Shown: piece after piece, positions 35,544-47,817 of the stretch
Numbering within the stretch: position 1 is the stretch's first letter
Layout: every line of letters starts with the position of its first letter
DNA from: Tricholoma matsutake
Lineage: Eukaryota; Basidiomycota; Agaricomycetes; Agaricales; Tricholomataceae
NCBI GenBank assembly: GCA_026075535.2
Contig: AP026543.1
Span: forward strand, 4,402,001 to 4,466,000
Direction of reading: 5' to 3'
Length of the DNA stretch: 64,000 bases
Program-made: the position numbers and the translations under genes
Notes under the pieces: model-generated
Database searches by the model: none
Seen by the model: the letters and a program-made list of their open reading frames with translations, nothing else
What the model was told of the DNA's origin: nothing

Positions 35544-38500
35544 GACGTTAATAGATGAGCCTTCACTGTTATGGTGGATTCTGACCCTGCAAAACCCCAA
35601 CCTGACAGTTACTCTCCATTTGCTGGACTTGCTAGTGACCCACTTCCCACAGGTTCGATTGAGGAGGTGGAATATGAGGGGTGGCTCGTCATCGAGGAGG
35701 AGTTGACCACAACTGTTGACTGGACCAACAACACCATAACCCCTGGAGAAGAGGCATTCACTGTCGAACCACTTAACCAAACTCAATGCTCCCAAGTTTT
35801 GCTCACCAATTTCCCTTTTATTATTGATACAGGTGTGACAGTCCACATATCACCAGACAAGGCTGACTTCCTTACCCTTCAATCAATCCTGCCCCGCCCT
35901 GTAAAAGGTGTTGGGGGATCCTCCATTATTGTGATCAGTGTCAGTGACATAAAACTATGCATTGCTTGGGGTGCATCAATCATATTACATAATGTGCTTT
36001 ACATCCCAAATGCGGCAGTGCAACTTATCTCAGTCGGTTCCCTCACTGATGACTCGAATGCTGTGGCTCATTTTGATAATTCCTCATGCTGGGTCACGGA
36101 TAAATCTACGGGAGCACTTATTGCCCATGGAACTCTACTTCCAAATAAAAAACTATATTCACTCAATTTGTACTCAGCTGCCACTAACCATGCATTCACT
36201 GTCCACAAGTCCCCCAATCTGGAAACCTGGCACTGCCGTCTTGGCCATGCAAACTATCAATCCCTTTGGGATATGGCCAAAAAGGGCACACTCACAGGTG
36301 CACCCATCATCTCCACATCCAGACCAACCAAATGTGAATCTTGTGTCCTTGGCAAACAGACAAAGACACCAGTTCCAAAGAAGTGTGAGGAGGGGATTGG
36401 TCATAAGGCAACACGGAAGTTGGAAAAAGTTTGGGTGGATTTATCAGGTCCGCATGCAGTCAAATCTTGTACTGGAAATTCTTATGTTATGGATATTATA
36501 CATCTTTTCCATGGTCGATACCACTTCATAACAAAGATGACTTGTTTCCCGAATTGAAAGCTTGGGAATTATCCTGGGAAAATGAAACAGGACTTAAAGT
36601 CAGAACCTACATCACAGACAACGGAGAATTAAAGTCTCACGAGATGGAAGCGTGGCTTAAAACACAGGGAACAGAACAACACTTTATGGCCCCATACACT
36701 TCAGCCCATATTGGGCAAGTGGAACACATGCATCGTACCCTTATGGCTAAAGCCTGCACTACGCGAATTTATTTGGGTTTACCGACCAACCTTTGGGACA
36801 AATTTTATCTAATGGCTTCTCATTTACATGCCAAAACCACTACACAATCACTTCAAGGGTGCACACCTTGGGAACTCTGGCATGGAAGCAAACCTGACTA
36901 TTCATATATGCACAAGATCGGTTGCCGCACCTTTGTTCTCATCCCAAAGAAGGACAACCCAAAGATTTTTGAATGATCTATTGAATGCGTGCTCATTGGA
37001 TATGACCTAAAGTCCAAGTCTTACCAATGCTATGATAGGGCCACAAGGAAAGTCCACAGTTCTTATCACATTTGTTTCCTTGAAAGCCACGATGGACATG
37101 TTCCACCCACCCCACTACCTTTGGACAATACCATTAAGAAACCTGTTCAGAATGAACCTGGCTTCACCCTTTTACCCACAAACAACAATAAGGATGACGA
37201 ATCCTTCCACCTGTTGAACACTGCCGAGTCAAATGATTCCGTCGAAGAGAAACGAGGTATAATTACTACTGACCCCCTTCCACATTGCTCATCTTGGGTA
37301 CCTATCCCTACTGAGAAACATCCAAATAGAGGACCAAACACCACCAGAACAATAGCAGCTGTTCAAGAATCTTGAAACAGTGCTACCCAAGTCAAAGAAG
37401 CCCACCATGAATGCAGAGCTGTTACTATTGCCGCCCAATCAGGAAATCATGATCATATACCGACCATCAATCATGATCAGGACATCATTGATGGACTACA
37501 TCAATCATTCAATAACCTTAACCTGGGTGATCAGGCACATCAACTTCAAGCTTTGATTTTGGAGATGACAGATTTTGATCCCGAGTTGCTCCAATTTGAG
37601 GATGAACCCAAAACTTGGGAAGAGGCAAAGAATTCAGGGGATGCAGAATGATGGCAGGTAGGGTATCTTGACAAATTGAAGTCCCTGAAGGACATGGGAG
37701 TCTATAAACTTATTTCCAGGGGTGATGTACCTCAAGGTAAACGAATTCATAGGGGCCAGCCAGTTTTCCATATCAAATGCAATGAAAGTGGTCAAGCTGT
37801 AAGGTGGAAAGTCTGACTCATTTTTTGGGGCTTTGAACAAATTTATGGTAGGGACTATACAAAGACATCCTCACCTACTGCATGCATGGAATCTTGGCAA
37901 ATCCTACTTCATATAGCCACTTCTCTGGGATGGGATGCTCAACAAATTGACATCAAAACCGCTTTTCTCTATGGGATACTCCCTGAAGATGAGGTCCAGT
38001 ACATGCAACAACCTGAAGGGTTTGAAGAGTCAGGTCATGAAGACTGGGTCTGGCAGCTTCAGCAGGGGTTATATGGCATGAAGCAGAGCAGAAGGATATG
38101 GAATCAAACTCTTAATGCTCAAATGATTACCTGGGGGTTTACATGCCTTACTTGTGAGTCCTGCATTTATTACAGGAAATCGGACACTGGTATTATTATC
38201 GCCATGGTACATGTTGACGATTATCTGTCTATTGCCAATTCCAAGGATGAAAATGAACATTTTAAAAACCAAATGTGGGAGGTGTGGACAACCTCTGAGC
38301 TTGGTACTGCCCGCTTCATTGTCAGTATTGCTGTTACCTGGGATCGACACCTGCGCACAGTCACACTTTCACAGACTGCCCTCATTGATAAAATTGTCGA
38401 TCAATTTGGCCAACGAGATGCAACACCCGTTTCCACCCCCCTTGAGCCCGGTATTAAATTATGGCATACAAACTGACAGAATATGTCTGCAGACAAGCTA

Positions 38501-39178
38501 TCACAACTCAACAAACTACCTTACCATTCCCTCATTGGGTATCTTCTTTACCTTGCCATTTCCACACGTCCTGATATTGCATACGCTGTACAACAATTAT
38601 CTCAATACCTTGACAGTTACTCTTTTGACCACTGGAGTGCAGCAACATGGCTAGTCTGGTATTTAAAGGGAACTTGCGATCTCAAGCTCTACCTGGGTGG
38701 CAACAATTCTATCTCCCTTTGTGCATTCAGCGACTCTGACTGGGCCAATTGCCTTGATACGCATTGAAGTGTTGGAGGGTATACTTGCAACCTCAGATCA
38801 GGAGCCCTTTCTTGGACTGCCAGGAAACAAAAAGTTGTTGCAGTATCCTCTTGCAAAGCAGAATATGTTGCTGCATTTGAGACCGCAAAGGAATGTATTT
38901 GGATACATGCTCTACTGAATGCTATAGGATACCCACAGTCCACCCCCATGACCATTCTTTGTGATAACATGGCTACCAAGACACTGTCTGAGGACCCTTT
39001 GCTTCACTCAAGGGTTAAACATGTCGATATCAAATACCATTTCCTACAGGAACAAGTTCAGTCCAGCACCTTACAGTTCCAATATATCAATACCAGGGAT
39101 AATGTCACAGATCTATTCACCAAAGCACTGGACATCAAGCAATTCACATATCTACACTCATTCTTGGGCCTACGTTAA
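35544..39178 (+). pseudogene. copia pol: protease, integrase, RT, RNase H
   Basis: The protease site reads FIIDTG at about 35,817-35,834. The GAG-pre-integrase motif is WHCRLGHANYQSL. The integrase core shows VWVDLSGP, YITDNGE and GQVEHMHRTLMAKA, with a frameshift near 36,540. The RT is open at 37886-38476 with AQQIDIKTAFLYG and the active site VHVDDYLSIA. RNase H shows SDSDWAN, SSCKAEYVAA and CDNMATK, and ends with TKALDIKQFTYLHSFLGL. In-frame stops at about 36,974, 37,372, 37,648, 37,815, 38,473 and 38,765 are all TGA. Confidence 0.88.
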
Positions 39179-39200
39179 CCCAATTCCATGTGAGGAGGAG

Positions 39201-39581
39201 TGTTGAGATGTACACCAGGAACAGGTATCATTGTATCCAACGATATGGTCTTTGATCCCATCACTGACATCCCATTATGGTGTGTCAGCATCCTGATCAT
39301 CTCTGTATGGCATGTCGGCTATTGGTAACAAGTCTTTTGGAATGTTCCCTTTATACTCACTCTTTGTCAGTTACCTTTATGACTTCTAGTATATCTACCC
39401 TATGATATTAGTTAGACACCTCAGTCAATCATACATCGACTGAGGTGAGTAACATTCCATAGAACCTTACATACTAGATTACTAATAGTACCATAGTCTA
39501 TATTATCTAGGTACTATTTGCTTGCATAGAGTCAATTATACATTGACTGAGTCTATTATTATCTAGGATTGATTCCCTACA
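39201..39581 (+). repeat. copia 3' LTR
   Basis: 381 bp, preceded by a purine-rich tract GTGAGGAGGAG (39190-39200), the plus-strand primer, and followed by the target duplication ATATG. Confidence 0.93.
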
Positions 39582-39622
39582 ATATGTCCAGTAGGGCCTG
39601 GGTTCAATCCCCAGTCTGGTCA
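39582..39622 (+). repeat. tRNA-like sequence, right half (B box)
   Basis: After the duplicated ATATG, TCCAGTAGGGCCTGGGTTCA carries the start of a B-box match (GGTTCAATCCC at 39601-39611) and a T-arm (CTGGG, TTCAATC, CCCAG). TCTGGTC near 39,615 can pair with GACCTGA at 34060 with one mismatch. Only about 24 bases separate the A and B boxes once the insertion is removed, so an anticodon arm is missing or shortened. Confidence 0.6.
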
Positions 39623-39649
39623 TCTATTCTGCATTCCTAACACTTTCAG

Positions 39650-40875
39650 GTGACCAAAGGTCTCAGAGCCAGTGTGATCTAGATGGAGATCAAACTATGA
39701 CTGATCTTGTGACAGGAGGCAAGGCAGGGCTGCCAGAGGTGGAGGCTGATGTGGAAACCATGGATGAGAATGGAACATTTAGACAATCAGATCTGAAAAA
39801 AAAATTGGCTTGGCATGATGCAATCTGCACAATTGTAATGTCGTTCCTGTGATTTTTGATGTAGATTGTTGCTGAAGTCATGTTATTGTAGAAAAAGGTC
39901 ATAATGATCAGTATCATGATGCAAAACTGCAATGCAAAGTGTAATGCACTGGAAAGTGTCTTTGGTATATTTCTGCATTCAACAAATACCCCTGAGAAAG
40001 TCATACAAGTGCTCGCACACATGGGGATTTCAATTTCACCATCAGCCATCCACTCTGCAATCCATGCACTCTCCATTGAGACATATGAAACCCTCCAAGA
40101 GATGGGACAGACACATATGCATACAACAACTTTGACATTGACTTCAAAACAATCATGCCAACAATTGAAAAGGCTAATGACACTTTGACACACCTCACAT
40201 CTGGCACACTCATAATGCTTGAACATGGAGTCACTCAAGAAGATCTACAATGCTCCAAGGAACTGTGGAACAAATCTCCTCTGAATCCATATGTTGAATC
40301 TCCTACACCTCCCCATACATTTTGTGATCTTCTGAACCTTCATCCTGAAACAGATGACTCATCAGGCTTGACATGTCATGAACACTACAGTTCCTGGTTA
40401 TTTGAGTCCAATTTTCTTGAATATGGTCCAGTTTATTTCAGGAAATTCAAGCAAACACTCATGCCTTTTGAGATTGTTGAACAGATCCCAGTGGTCAAGA
40501 TGCGGTATGCACCTGCACATTCAATGGATGTAAATGAGTCAACACATGCTGGAAACATTGGAGTGATATCAAATCTCTTAGATCAAGGAGGGGTTGGGGA
40601 TCCTCACAAAGAGGCCGAGAAGAAAACAAGATACACTGTACACCAAAAAATCTCCATCTTGAAATATGTGGTGTTGTTCTTTGGGGACCTTGCAACATTT
40701 GAGCATGTCCAGAGTGTGCTTCAGCATCACTCTATTGAAGGAACACCTTGGCGTCGATTTCAGTTTGTAGTATTTGTGATGGGCCTATTTCATCTTAAAA
40801 TGGCCTGTGCAGATGCGATCTGGCAGATATTTATTGAGCCAAAGCATGCCTGGAGAGATAGCACCAGTCTGATGG
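39650..40875 (+). pseudogene. DUF6589-like gene, fragment 2 (central)
   Basis: Reads DENGTFRQSDLKKKLAWHD, then an intron-like gap (GTAATG at about 39,834 to TTGTAG at about 39,890), then KKVIMISIMMQ, CNALESVFGIFLHSTNTPEK, a frameshift near 40,130, then the long open stretch 40155-40875 ending KHAWRDSTSLM. The frame stops at the gypsy A insertion and resumes at 53144. Confidence 0.68.
40871..40875 (+). other. target-site duplication GATGG of gypsy A, left copy
   Basis: GATGG precedes the LTR at 40876 and recurs at 53144-53148. Confidence 0.9.
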
Positions 40876-41277
40876 TGTTAGGAAACCACCCCATTACCTA
40901 ATAAACTTTCATTTTTATTTTATTATGTCGAATTATGCTACATGATGCCAAATTACGCTACATTTTGATAGCGTGAGAATCTTATTTCACACGCATCAAA
41001 ATGTACACGCATGTACAAGTGCATCGGTAACAACAATGTACAATATATGTAACATAGTATATAAACCCTAAATATATGCCTAGGGGACCCCAGTTGTGTT
41101 CTCTTAGGTATTCCACCTACGTTTTGGGTGTGAAAGGCCTATCTCAACAAACTCACCTATTAATAACCCCTCGCATCAAAACCATCAATTCCCCCATCAC
41201 GAGCGCAGATCCCGCCCCCTTCTTGTAGAGAGAACCCGCACGGTCTTAGCTAGCAGATAGTGGGTGTCGCCCTAACA
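40876..41277 (+). repeat. gypsy A 5' LTR
   Basis: 402 bp, TGTTAGG...CCTAACA. It contains TATATAAACCC near 41,059, a likely TATA region. No standard tRNA primer-binding site follows it that I can name. Confidence 0.93.
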
Positions 41278-41536
41278 GAAGAACACAACTTCCCATATCA
41301 GTGCGCCTTCTCTTACTTGCGCATACATCATTGTTTCACCATGCCACATCCGATTACTCATCCTTTCAGCACGAGCCGGAAGTACTTGTATATACGTAAT
41401 CTACCTTTTCTTTTGTAAGCCGACGCCAGGCCTCGCCTTACATTGCGACTGCCAGTGATTGAGAGGCAGCGCTCGTCATTAGGACAGCTGCAACCAGACA
41501 ACTGATCGGATCTGGTTTAGTTATGATTTACATTAC
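41278..41536 (+). other. gypsy A untranslated leader, left of nested element
   Basis: Non-coding leader of element A. It continues at 47589 after element B. The last five bases ATTAC (41532-41536) are duplicated at 47584-47588. Confidence 0.8.
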
Positions 41537-41962
41537 TGTAAGGGCAACCTAAGCCTCTAGCAAAGGGAAATCCAAAGTTAAAATTATGCTACATAATACA
41601 GGGATTGGGGGCGCACATAGCAAAGGGAAATCCAAAGAGAAAACTCTAAGGATCCCCTTGCTGATGCCCAGTATATGTGAAGACGACAAAAATCAAATAT
41701 AACCTAAAAATAGAAAAAGGTGGAGATAGGCGGATCAAGGCCGCCGAATGACATCATACCAAGGGGTATGTGTCGGAAGGGGTACTCCACCTCTAAATAT
41801 AAAAGTGTCAACATGTACAAACATGATAGCAAGGGAAAATTAGTAATAAAATCCGGAAAAATCATAGAAAATGAAGAATAGAAGGAAATGAGGTGGGGAA
41901 AAATATAGGACAAACATAAAAAATAGGAAAAACACACAGGGCACCCCCCTAGTCCCCTTACA
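41537..41962 (-). repeat. gypsy B 3' LTR
   Basis: 426 bp. On the minus strand it is preceded by a purine tract AGAGAGGGGGTGA, the plus-strand primer. Confidence 0.92.
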
Positions 41963-44900
41963 TCACCCCCTCTCTAAGATGCATCGCCCCGATGCATTCG
42001 AAACTGTATACAACCAAAGTCCATGACTTGAATGCGACATGGTGCAGCAGTGTGCCGTCGGTGGAATTCCTTGATTAACCGAGGGGCATTTATGTCAGAC
42101 TCTTCGACCCATGAGTTCTCCTCATACCCATAACCCTTCCAATGTACCAAATACTGGAGTTTTCCTCAATGCAAATGGCTGTCCAAGATTGACTCGACTT
42201 CATATTGGGGTTCTCCCTCGATCACTGTAGGTGGTGGTGGTGGGTGTGAATGGCATCCCGGGAACGGATCTGGGGGAGTTGGAAGCAATTTGACGACATG
42301 GAAGACAGGATGGAGTCTGGACATGGAGGCTGGGAGGCGTAGACGATAGGCATGTGTTCCAATGCACTTGACAATGGGGAAAGGTCCCAAGAAGTGATGA
42401 GCGAGTTTCTTGGATGGACGTGTAGTGGAGATGTCACTGGAGTCAAGATAAACTCGATCACCAACCTTGTACTGAGGGGTTGGGGAGTGCCGTTGGTTGT
42501 AAAATCGTGCCATGTCGTCCTTCACCTTTGCTAAGGCTGCCCTTGCCTCCTCCAAGCTATCCCTCATGCGTTCTGTGAACTCATTCACTGTCTCGATGTG
42601 TGAGGGAGTTTGGCGAGGTTCAAATCCCATGTGTGGATGTCATCCAGTGTCTAAGAGGAAAGGGGTCTGTTGAGTGGAAGCATGGACATGGTTGTTGTAT
42701 CCACACCCGGCCAAAGGAAGGAGATCATCCCAATCGTCCTGGCGTTCATTGACAAAGAGGCAGATGTACTGCTCCAGTTCCTGGTTGACTCGCTCCATCT
42801 GGCCATCAGTTTGTGGGTGATAAGCGGTTGAAGCGAGGAGTTTGATCCCCAGGAGTCGGTACAGCTCACGAGTGAACTCTGCCATGAACTGAGGGCCACG
42901 ATCCGAGAGGAAGGCACCAGGAAGTCCATGCAATTTCCACACATGGTGGAGGTAGAGTCGAGCGGCACCTAGGGCACTGACAGTGGTGTGAGTGGGAATG
43001 AAGTGAGCGCGTTTTCCCACTGAGTCAACTGTGCACATCACCGCATCAAACCCATTTGACTCTGGCAATTCCACCACAAAGTCGACGCTGACGACATCCC
43101 AATGACTCTCTGGAACAGGAAGAGGGTGTAGCTCACCAATAGGCTTGCGACGAGGAACCTTGGTGCATAAGCAAAGGTCACAAGTGCGACAATACTAACC
43201 AATGAGCCATGACATTTGTGGCCACCAATAGTTCCGTGAGGTGAGCTCCAAGGTCTTCCAGCGTCCGGGGTGGCCAGCAATCTGTGAGTCATGGTGTTGG
43301 GATATGATGCGCCGGCGAAGGTCTGGGTCATTGGGAACATAGATGTGATCCCTGAAATACAACAAGTCCTCCTTTTCAGCCCACTCTGCCACATGTAAGG
43401 AAAGGGTCGATCCCTTCCTCAGTTCTTTAACAGCTCGGGCGACAACATCCTCATGTAAACCGCTACGGTTTGCGCGATGAATGTCATGTAGGATGTCCCA
43501 CTCCTCGCCCTGGGGTGCGATGCCTTCCAGTGCCCGAATGGTGAACAGGTCTGGCTGCAACAGCACAATGTTTTGGTTGTCACCGCTGCCATCCCCATGG
43601 TCTGCATGTCGGGATAGGGCATCGGTCTTCCCCATGCTGCGACCCAGACGGTGGTGTAAGGAGAAGTCGAATCTAGATAGATACAGGGACCAACGAGCTT
43701 GACGACAGTTCAATTTCTTGGCCATCATGAAGTACTCAAGGTTCTTGTGATCCGTCCAAATTTCCACCTTGTGTTGGGCACCCTCAAGGAAGTGTCGCCA
43801 CTCCTCAAGCACACGCATTATCGCCAACATCTCCTTGTCATGGATCTCGTAGTTTCTCTCTACAGCACTAAGGCTTTTGGAGTAGAACGCAACAGGATGC
43901 CACTTCTGGTCCTCTGGAGACTGCTGAGACAACACAGCGCCCGTCGCAAAGTCAGAACTGTCGGCTTCTACACAAAAAGGACGTGAATCGTCAGCAAAGG
44001 TAAGGATCGGAGCGGAAGTGACCATCTCCTTAAGCTTTTCAAACGCCTCCTGTTGTGCATTATCCCACCTCCATGCCTCCTTTCCTGTCAAATCAAACAG
44101 TGGTCGTGCATGATGTGAGAAATCCTTGATAAAATGCCGATAGAAATTGATGAAGCCCAGGAAAGACTGCACCTCCTTCTTGTTCATGGGCGTCGGCCAA
44201 GCTGTGACCCCGTTTACCTTGATAGGATCCATCTCCACTTGACCCTCCGAGATAATCAGGCCAAGGTACTCAATCTTGGTCCTTTCGAACTCGCATTTGT
44301 CCTGATGAAGGTAGAGTTTGTACCGTCGAAGTCGCTCTAGGACGAGGCGCGTGATGCGACGGTGTTCTTCAACCGTGCGAGTGAAGATGAGGATGTCATT
44401 GAGATAGATGCAGACAACGCCTTCGAGGATGAGGTCATGGAAGATGTCGTTCATCATGGTCTGAAAGGTGGCAGGGCTATTAGTAAGGCCAAAGAACATG
44501 ACAAGCGGTTCAAAAAGACCACGGTTGGTACGAAAGGCTGCCTTCCACTCATCTCCCTCCTTTATCCTCACATTATTATAGCCCCAACGGACATTGAGCT
44601 TGGTGAAGTATCAGGCTCCACGGAGCTGGTTTACGAGTTTGGAGATGAGGGGTAGTGGGTAGCGATTTTTGACCGTGATGTTGTTGAGCCTTCTGTAGTC
44701 TTGAACCAGTCGAAGTGAGCCATCCTTCTTCTTGACAAAGAAAAAGGGAGAGGCCATGGGTGACTTCGATGGTAGAATACGTCCAGAGGCCAGGTGCTCA
44801 TCGATGAACTGGTCAAGCTGCCATTGTTCTTCCGGAGAGAGAGGATAGACCTTGCAGGATGAAGGGGTTGCGCCCGGGGTGAGTTCTATCGCGTGATCCC

Positions 44901-45876
44901 ATGGCTTACGCGCAGGAAGAGAGTCGAATGACTCCTTGGAGAACACATCTTCAAACTCATGGAGATGAGGGAGTAAGGAGTTAGTAGAGGATTTAGCAGC
45001 ATTGTTTTTGTGGAAGGCCTCGGTGAGACGTTGGGATATGTTTGATGTGGCACACACCTCATGCGATGAGCGAATCGCAGTGTAGAAGATCCGATCACCC
45101 TCCTCCACTTCCTCTGGGTCCTCATCATCATCATCCGAGTCCGGCATTAGATCAGGAACCCCTTCCAATTCCACTTCAGGTATAGGCAGGGGTCCAGCAC
45201 GACACTTCTGAGTTCGTTGTATTGCCGCCTTCTGTCCACGACGTTCTTGCCTGGCTTCTGTGAAACACGTCCAACAGTGGGATGGACATCGGCTCATGGT
45301 AACCTCCCCAGTGTGCCAGTTGACCTCTGGGTTATGGTCTCAAAGCCATGGATATCCCAAAATCACCTTTTGCTTTCCTAATTGAGTGACAGCAAGAAGG
45401 GCACGCTCACTATGATCTTTGTAATGGAGAACCAGGTCTGCAACCTCTCGGATGGCACTAGCTTCATTTGGGGATCCATCCACGTTATATACAGGTATCG
45501 GACGTGAGAGTGAGTGAGTATTTAGACGATGTTGTTGTACCAGATGGGAATCAATGAAGAGACCAGTTGCACCAGAGTCCAGGAGTGCAGAGACACCGAG
45601 TATCTGTCCAGTGTCGGTCGTCTGCAGTTCGATGGCTAGGTTTAAGGAATGTGCAGAGGGAGTGGATGCCACAATATACTTGCATGGTAGTTTACGCTCC
45701 CATGATTTAATTTTGGGACGTGGAGTAGAAGGAGAGATGGGGAGAGCAGGTACGTCTTTAGCCAACTTCGAAGGGTCAGAGAGGGGAGCAGTCACAGAAA
45801 TGGATTCATTCTCTGGGGATTCAACTGACAAGACTTCAAAGCGGTTATGGACAGGCAGTGAGGGCGTACAATTCAC
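41963..45876 (-). pseudogene. gypsy B pol: protease, RT, RNase H, integrase, chromodomain
   Basis: The protease site is [12 protein letters not shown] (45340-45876 frame). The RT begins near [13 protein letters not shown] and shows [11 protein letters not shown]; motif A reads FTKLNVRWGYNN where the family has FTKLDxRWGYNN, and motif C reads YLNDILIF in place of YLDD. RNase H (VEADSSDFATGAVLSQQ) and the H2C2 zinc region follow in the frame 43195-44571. Integrase shows FLSDRGPQFMAEF and STAYHPQTDGQMERVNQEL. After a TGA the chromodomain reads YLVHWKGYGYEENSWVEESD (about 42,100-42,165). Stops are TGA at Arg positions, with one TAG near 43,195. Confidence 0.88.
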
Positions 45877-47120
45877 TCGCTGCGAATAGGAAAATCCTGC
45901 TCCTCTACAACTTCCAACTTAATCTCCTCTGCAACTTGATCCTTCGCTTTCTCAACATCTACAAGCACCAACAAATCTTGCAGGAGTTCGTCTCGTCCCT
46001 CGGGGGTGAGCATGGGGATATCCTGACAATGGGGACATGCTCCAGCCCTGTGTCCAGGTTCCCCACAATGGTAGCAGAGATCCAACTTACGTGCATGGCT
46101 GCGGGCTGCATCAACATCCATTGGTACTGGGACATTGATGGCTGGTGTGGGAGTTTGACGAGTAGGAATGGGGTTAGGGCGGGGGAGGCTTCAATTGAAG
46201 GTGTAGGGTGTATGAGTGGTAGTTGGAGCATGGAATGCAGCATTAAACACCGCATTTGTGAGTCAGTTCTCATCACAGAGTGAAGCAGCTTCATACCAAG
46301 CAAGGATATCATCGTCCGCTGGGTGCCCTTCCAACATCTGTGCAATCTGGTCCTGAATTTCTCAGTTGAGCCCCCATTGGAACTTCACCACCACTGGTAA
46401 CCCACTCCCATATCCTGCCATGTCCACCAAATCCTTGAACTCATCGATATAGTCGTCCACGGATCGACGTCCCTGGTGGTAAGTGGATGACTCAAGTCGT
46501 GTCACTGCTCGGTGGCATTCATTGAGGGGGCAGAAGTGGCGTACGAACTCAGCTCGAAAGTCACCCCAAGTGGAGAAAGGTAGAGAACCGAGTTCTTTAG
46601 TTTGACGTAGGATACGGTCCACATAGAGATAGGTGCGTTCAGATTTCATGTATGTGAAGGCCCAATAAATTTTTGCAGCCTCATCGATGAATTGATGTGA
46701 CTGGAGACTAATGTATAACTCACAGGAATTAAGGAATGCACGTCCCTGCGCACGTGCACCATTAAATTCGGCGGGGGGGGACGGTTTGATCTGGGCACGT
46801 TCCTTAGTGGACGCATTTGGCAAAACGTCGTTGTTGGGTGCGCTTGGAGTCGTGAAGGGGGAACTATTAGTCGTAGGGTTAGCCTGGAGGGTCCTAACAA
46901 AGTTTTCAATTGTAGATTTAAGTGAGTCGATTTGCGCGCGCATTCCGGAAACGTCGCTTTCAAGCGCGTCGAAGCGTTCTGATGTGTCCATGTCGCTAGG
47001 GAGCGCGTTTGGCGAAAATGGCGGCGTAATAAAGGCAAGAGTATCTGGAACGGTGTGTAGGGACTCTGTGGAGCTTTGGGAGGCATTGTCCAGTCCGTAC
47101 CTGCCTATCTTGCGCAGCAC
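45873..47120 (-). pseudogene. gypsy B gag with CCHC zinc knuckle
   Basis: The open frame 46362-47120 is a 252-residue Gag with FDALESDVSGMRAQIDSLKS (coiled coil) and the capsid motif KIYWAFTYMKSERTYLYVDR. A TGA ends it where Arg is expected. Downstream, 45873-46121 carries the zinc knuckle CYHCGEPGHRAGAC. Confidence 0.85.
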
Positions 47121-47157
47121 GTTTGCGATTTTCGGGCCTTAGGGGAGAGTTTTCTAC

Positions 47158-47583
47158 TGTAAGGGCAACCTAAGCCTCTAGCAAAGGGAAATCCAAAGTT
47201 AAAATTATGCTACATAATACAGGGATTGGGGGCGCACCTAGCAAAGGGAAATCCGAAGAGAAAACTCTAAGGATCCCCTTGCTGATGCCCAGTATATGTG
47301 AAGATGACAAAAATCAAATATAACCTAAAAATAGAAAAAGGTGGAGATAGGTGGATCAAGGCCGCCGAATGACATCATACCAAGGGGTATGTGTCGGAAG
47401 GGGTACTCCGCCTCTAAATATAAAAGTGTCAACATGTACAAACATGATAGCAAGGGAAAATTAGTAATAAAATCCAGAAAAATCATAGAAAATGAAGAAT
47501 AGAAGGAAATGAGGTGGGGAAAAATATAGGACGAACATAAAAAATAGGAAAAACACACAGGGCACCCCCCTAGTCCCCTTACA
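47158..47583 (-). repeat. gypsy B 5' LTR
   Basis: 426 bp, matching 41537-41962 at all but about seven positions, followed on the plus strand by the duplication ATTAC. Confidence 0.92.
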
Positions 47584-47817
47584 ATTACTCTATTTGGATG
47601 ACTATTTTAGTTACAAGCTGAATTCAGTGATATCTCCGAGATCAGGCACTGTTGGAAGGGTTATTGATCCGAAGTGTCAAAATAGGCGCCCGACGAACAA
47701 CGAACCATTGATGAACCTTGACAAACCTTATCACGTGACCTGTAAACATTTGGAGAGGTCTCAAAGAAAAAATTTTGAATTTGTCAAAGAAGTGATTCAT
47801 CACAGATTCTACAATTA

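Larger units (their letters stand above)
34089..39581 (+). mobile_element. Ty1/copia LTR retrotransposon, full length, decayed
   Basis: Length 5.49 kb, bounded by 382/381-bp LTRs that start TGTTGAGATG and end TTCCCTACA, with a perfect 5-bp target duplication ATATG at 34084-34088 and 39582-39586. The domain order gag, protease, GAG-pre-integrase, integrase, RT, RNase H is that of Pseudoviridae. The LTRs differ at about 18 positions by eye (about 95% identity), 16 of them transitions, plus a 3-base indel. Frameshifts and many TGA codons make it non-autonomous. Confidence 0.95.
41537..47583 (-). mobile_element. Ty3/gypsy chromovirus B, minus strand, nested in A
   Basis: 6.05 kb, LTRs of 426 bp at both ends (TGTAAGGG...CCTTACA as read on plus), 5-bp duplication ATTAC. 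Coding runs from high to low coordinates: gag, CCHC, protease, RT, RNase H, integrase, chromodomain. The LTRs differ at about 7 positions by eye (about 98%), so it is younger than A. Its RT has lost two catalytic Asp residues and there are several TGA stops. Confidence 0.95.

Noticed and set aside
34060..39622. Functional tRNA gene
   Set aside because: Even without the copia insertion the spacing between A and B boxes is too short for an anticodon arm, and the acceptor stem has a mismatch.
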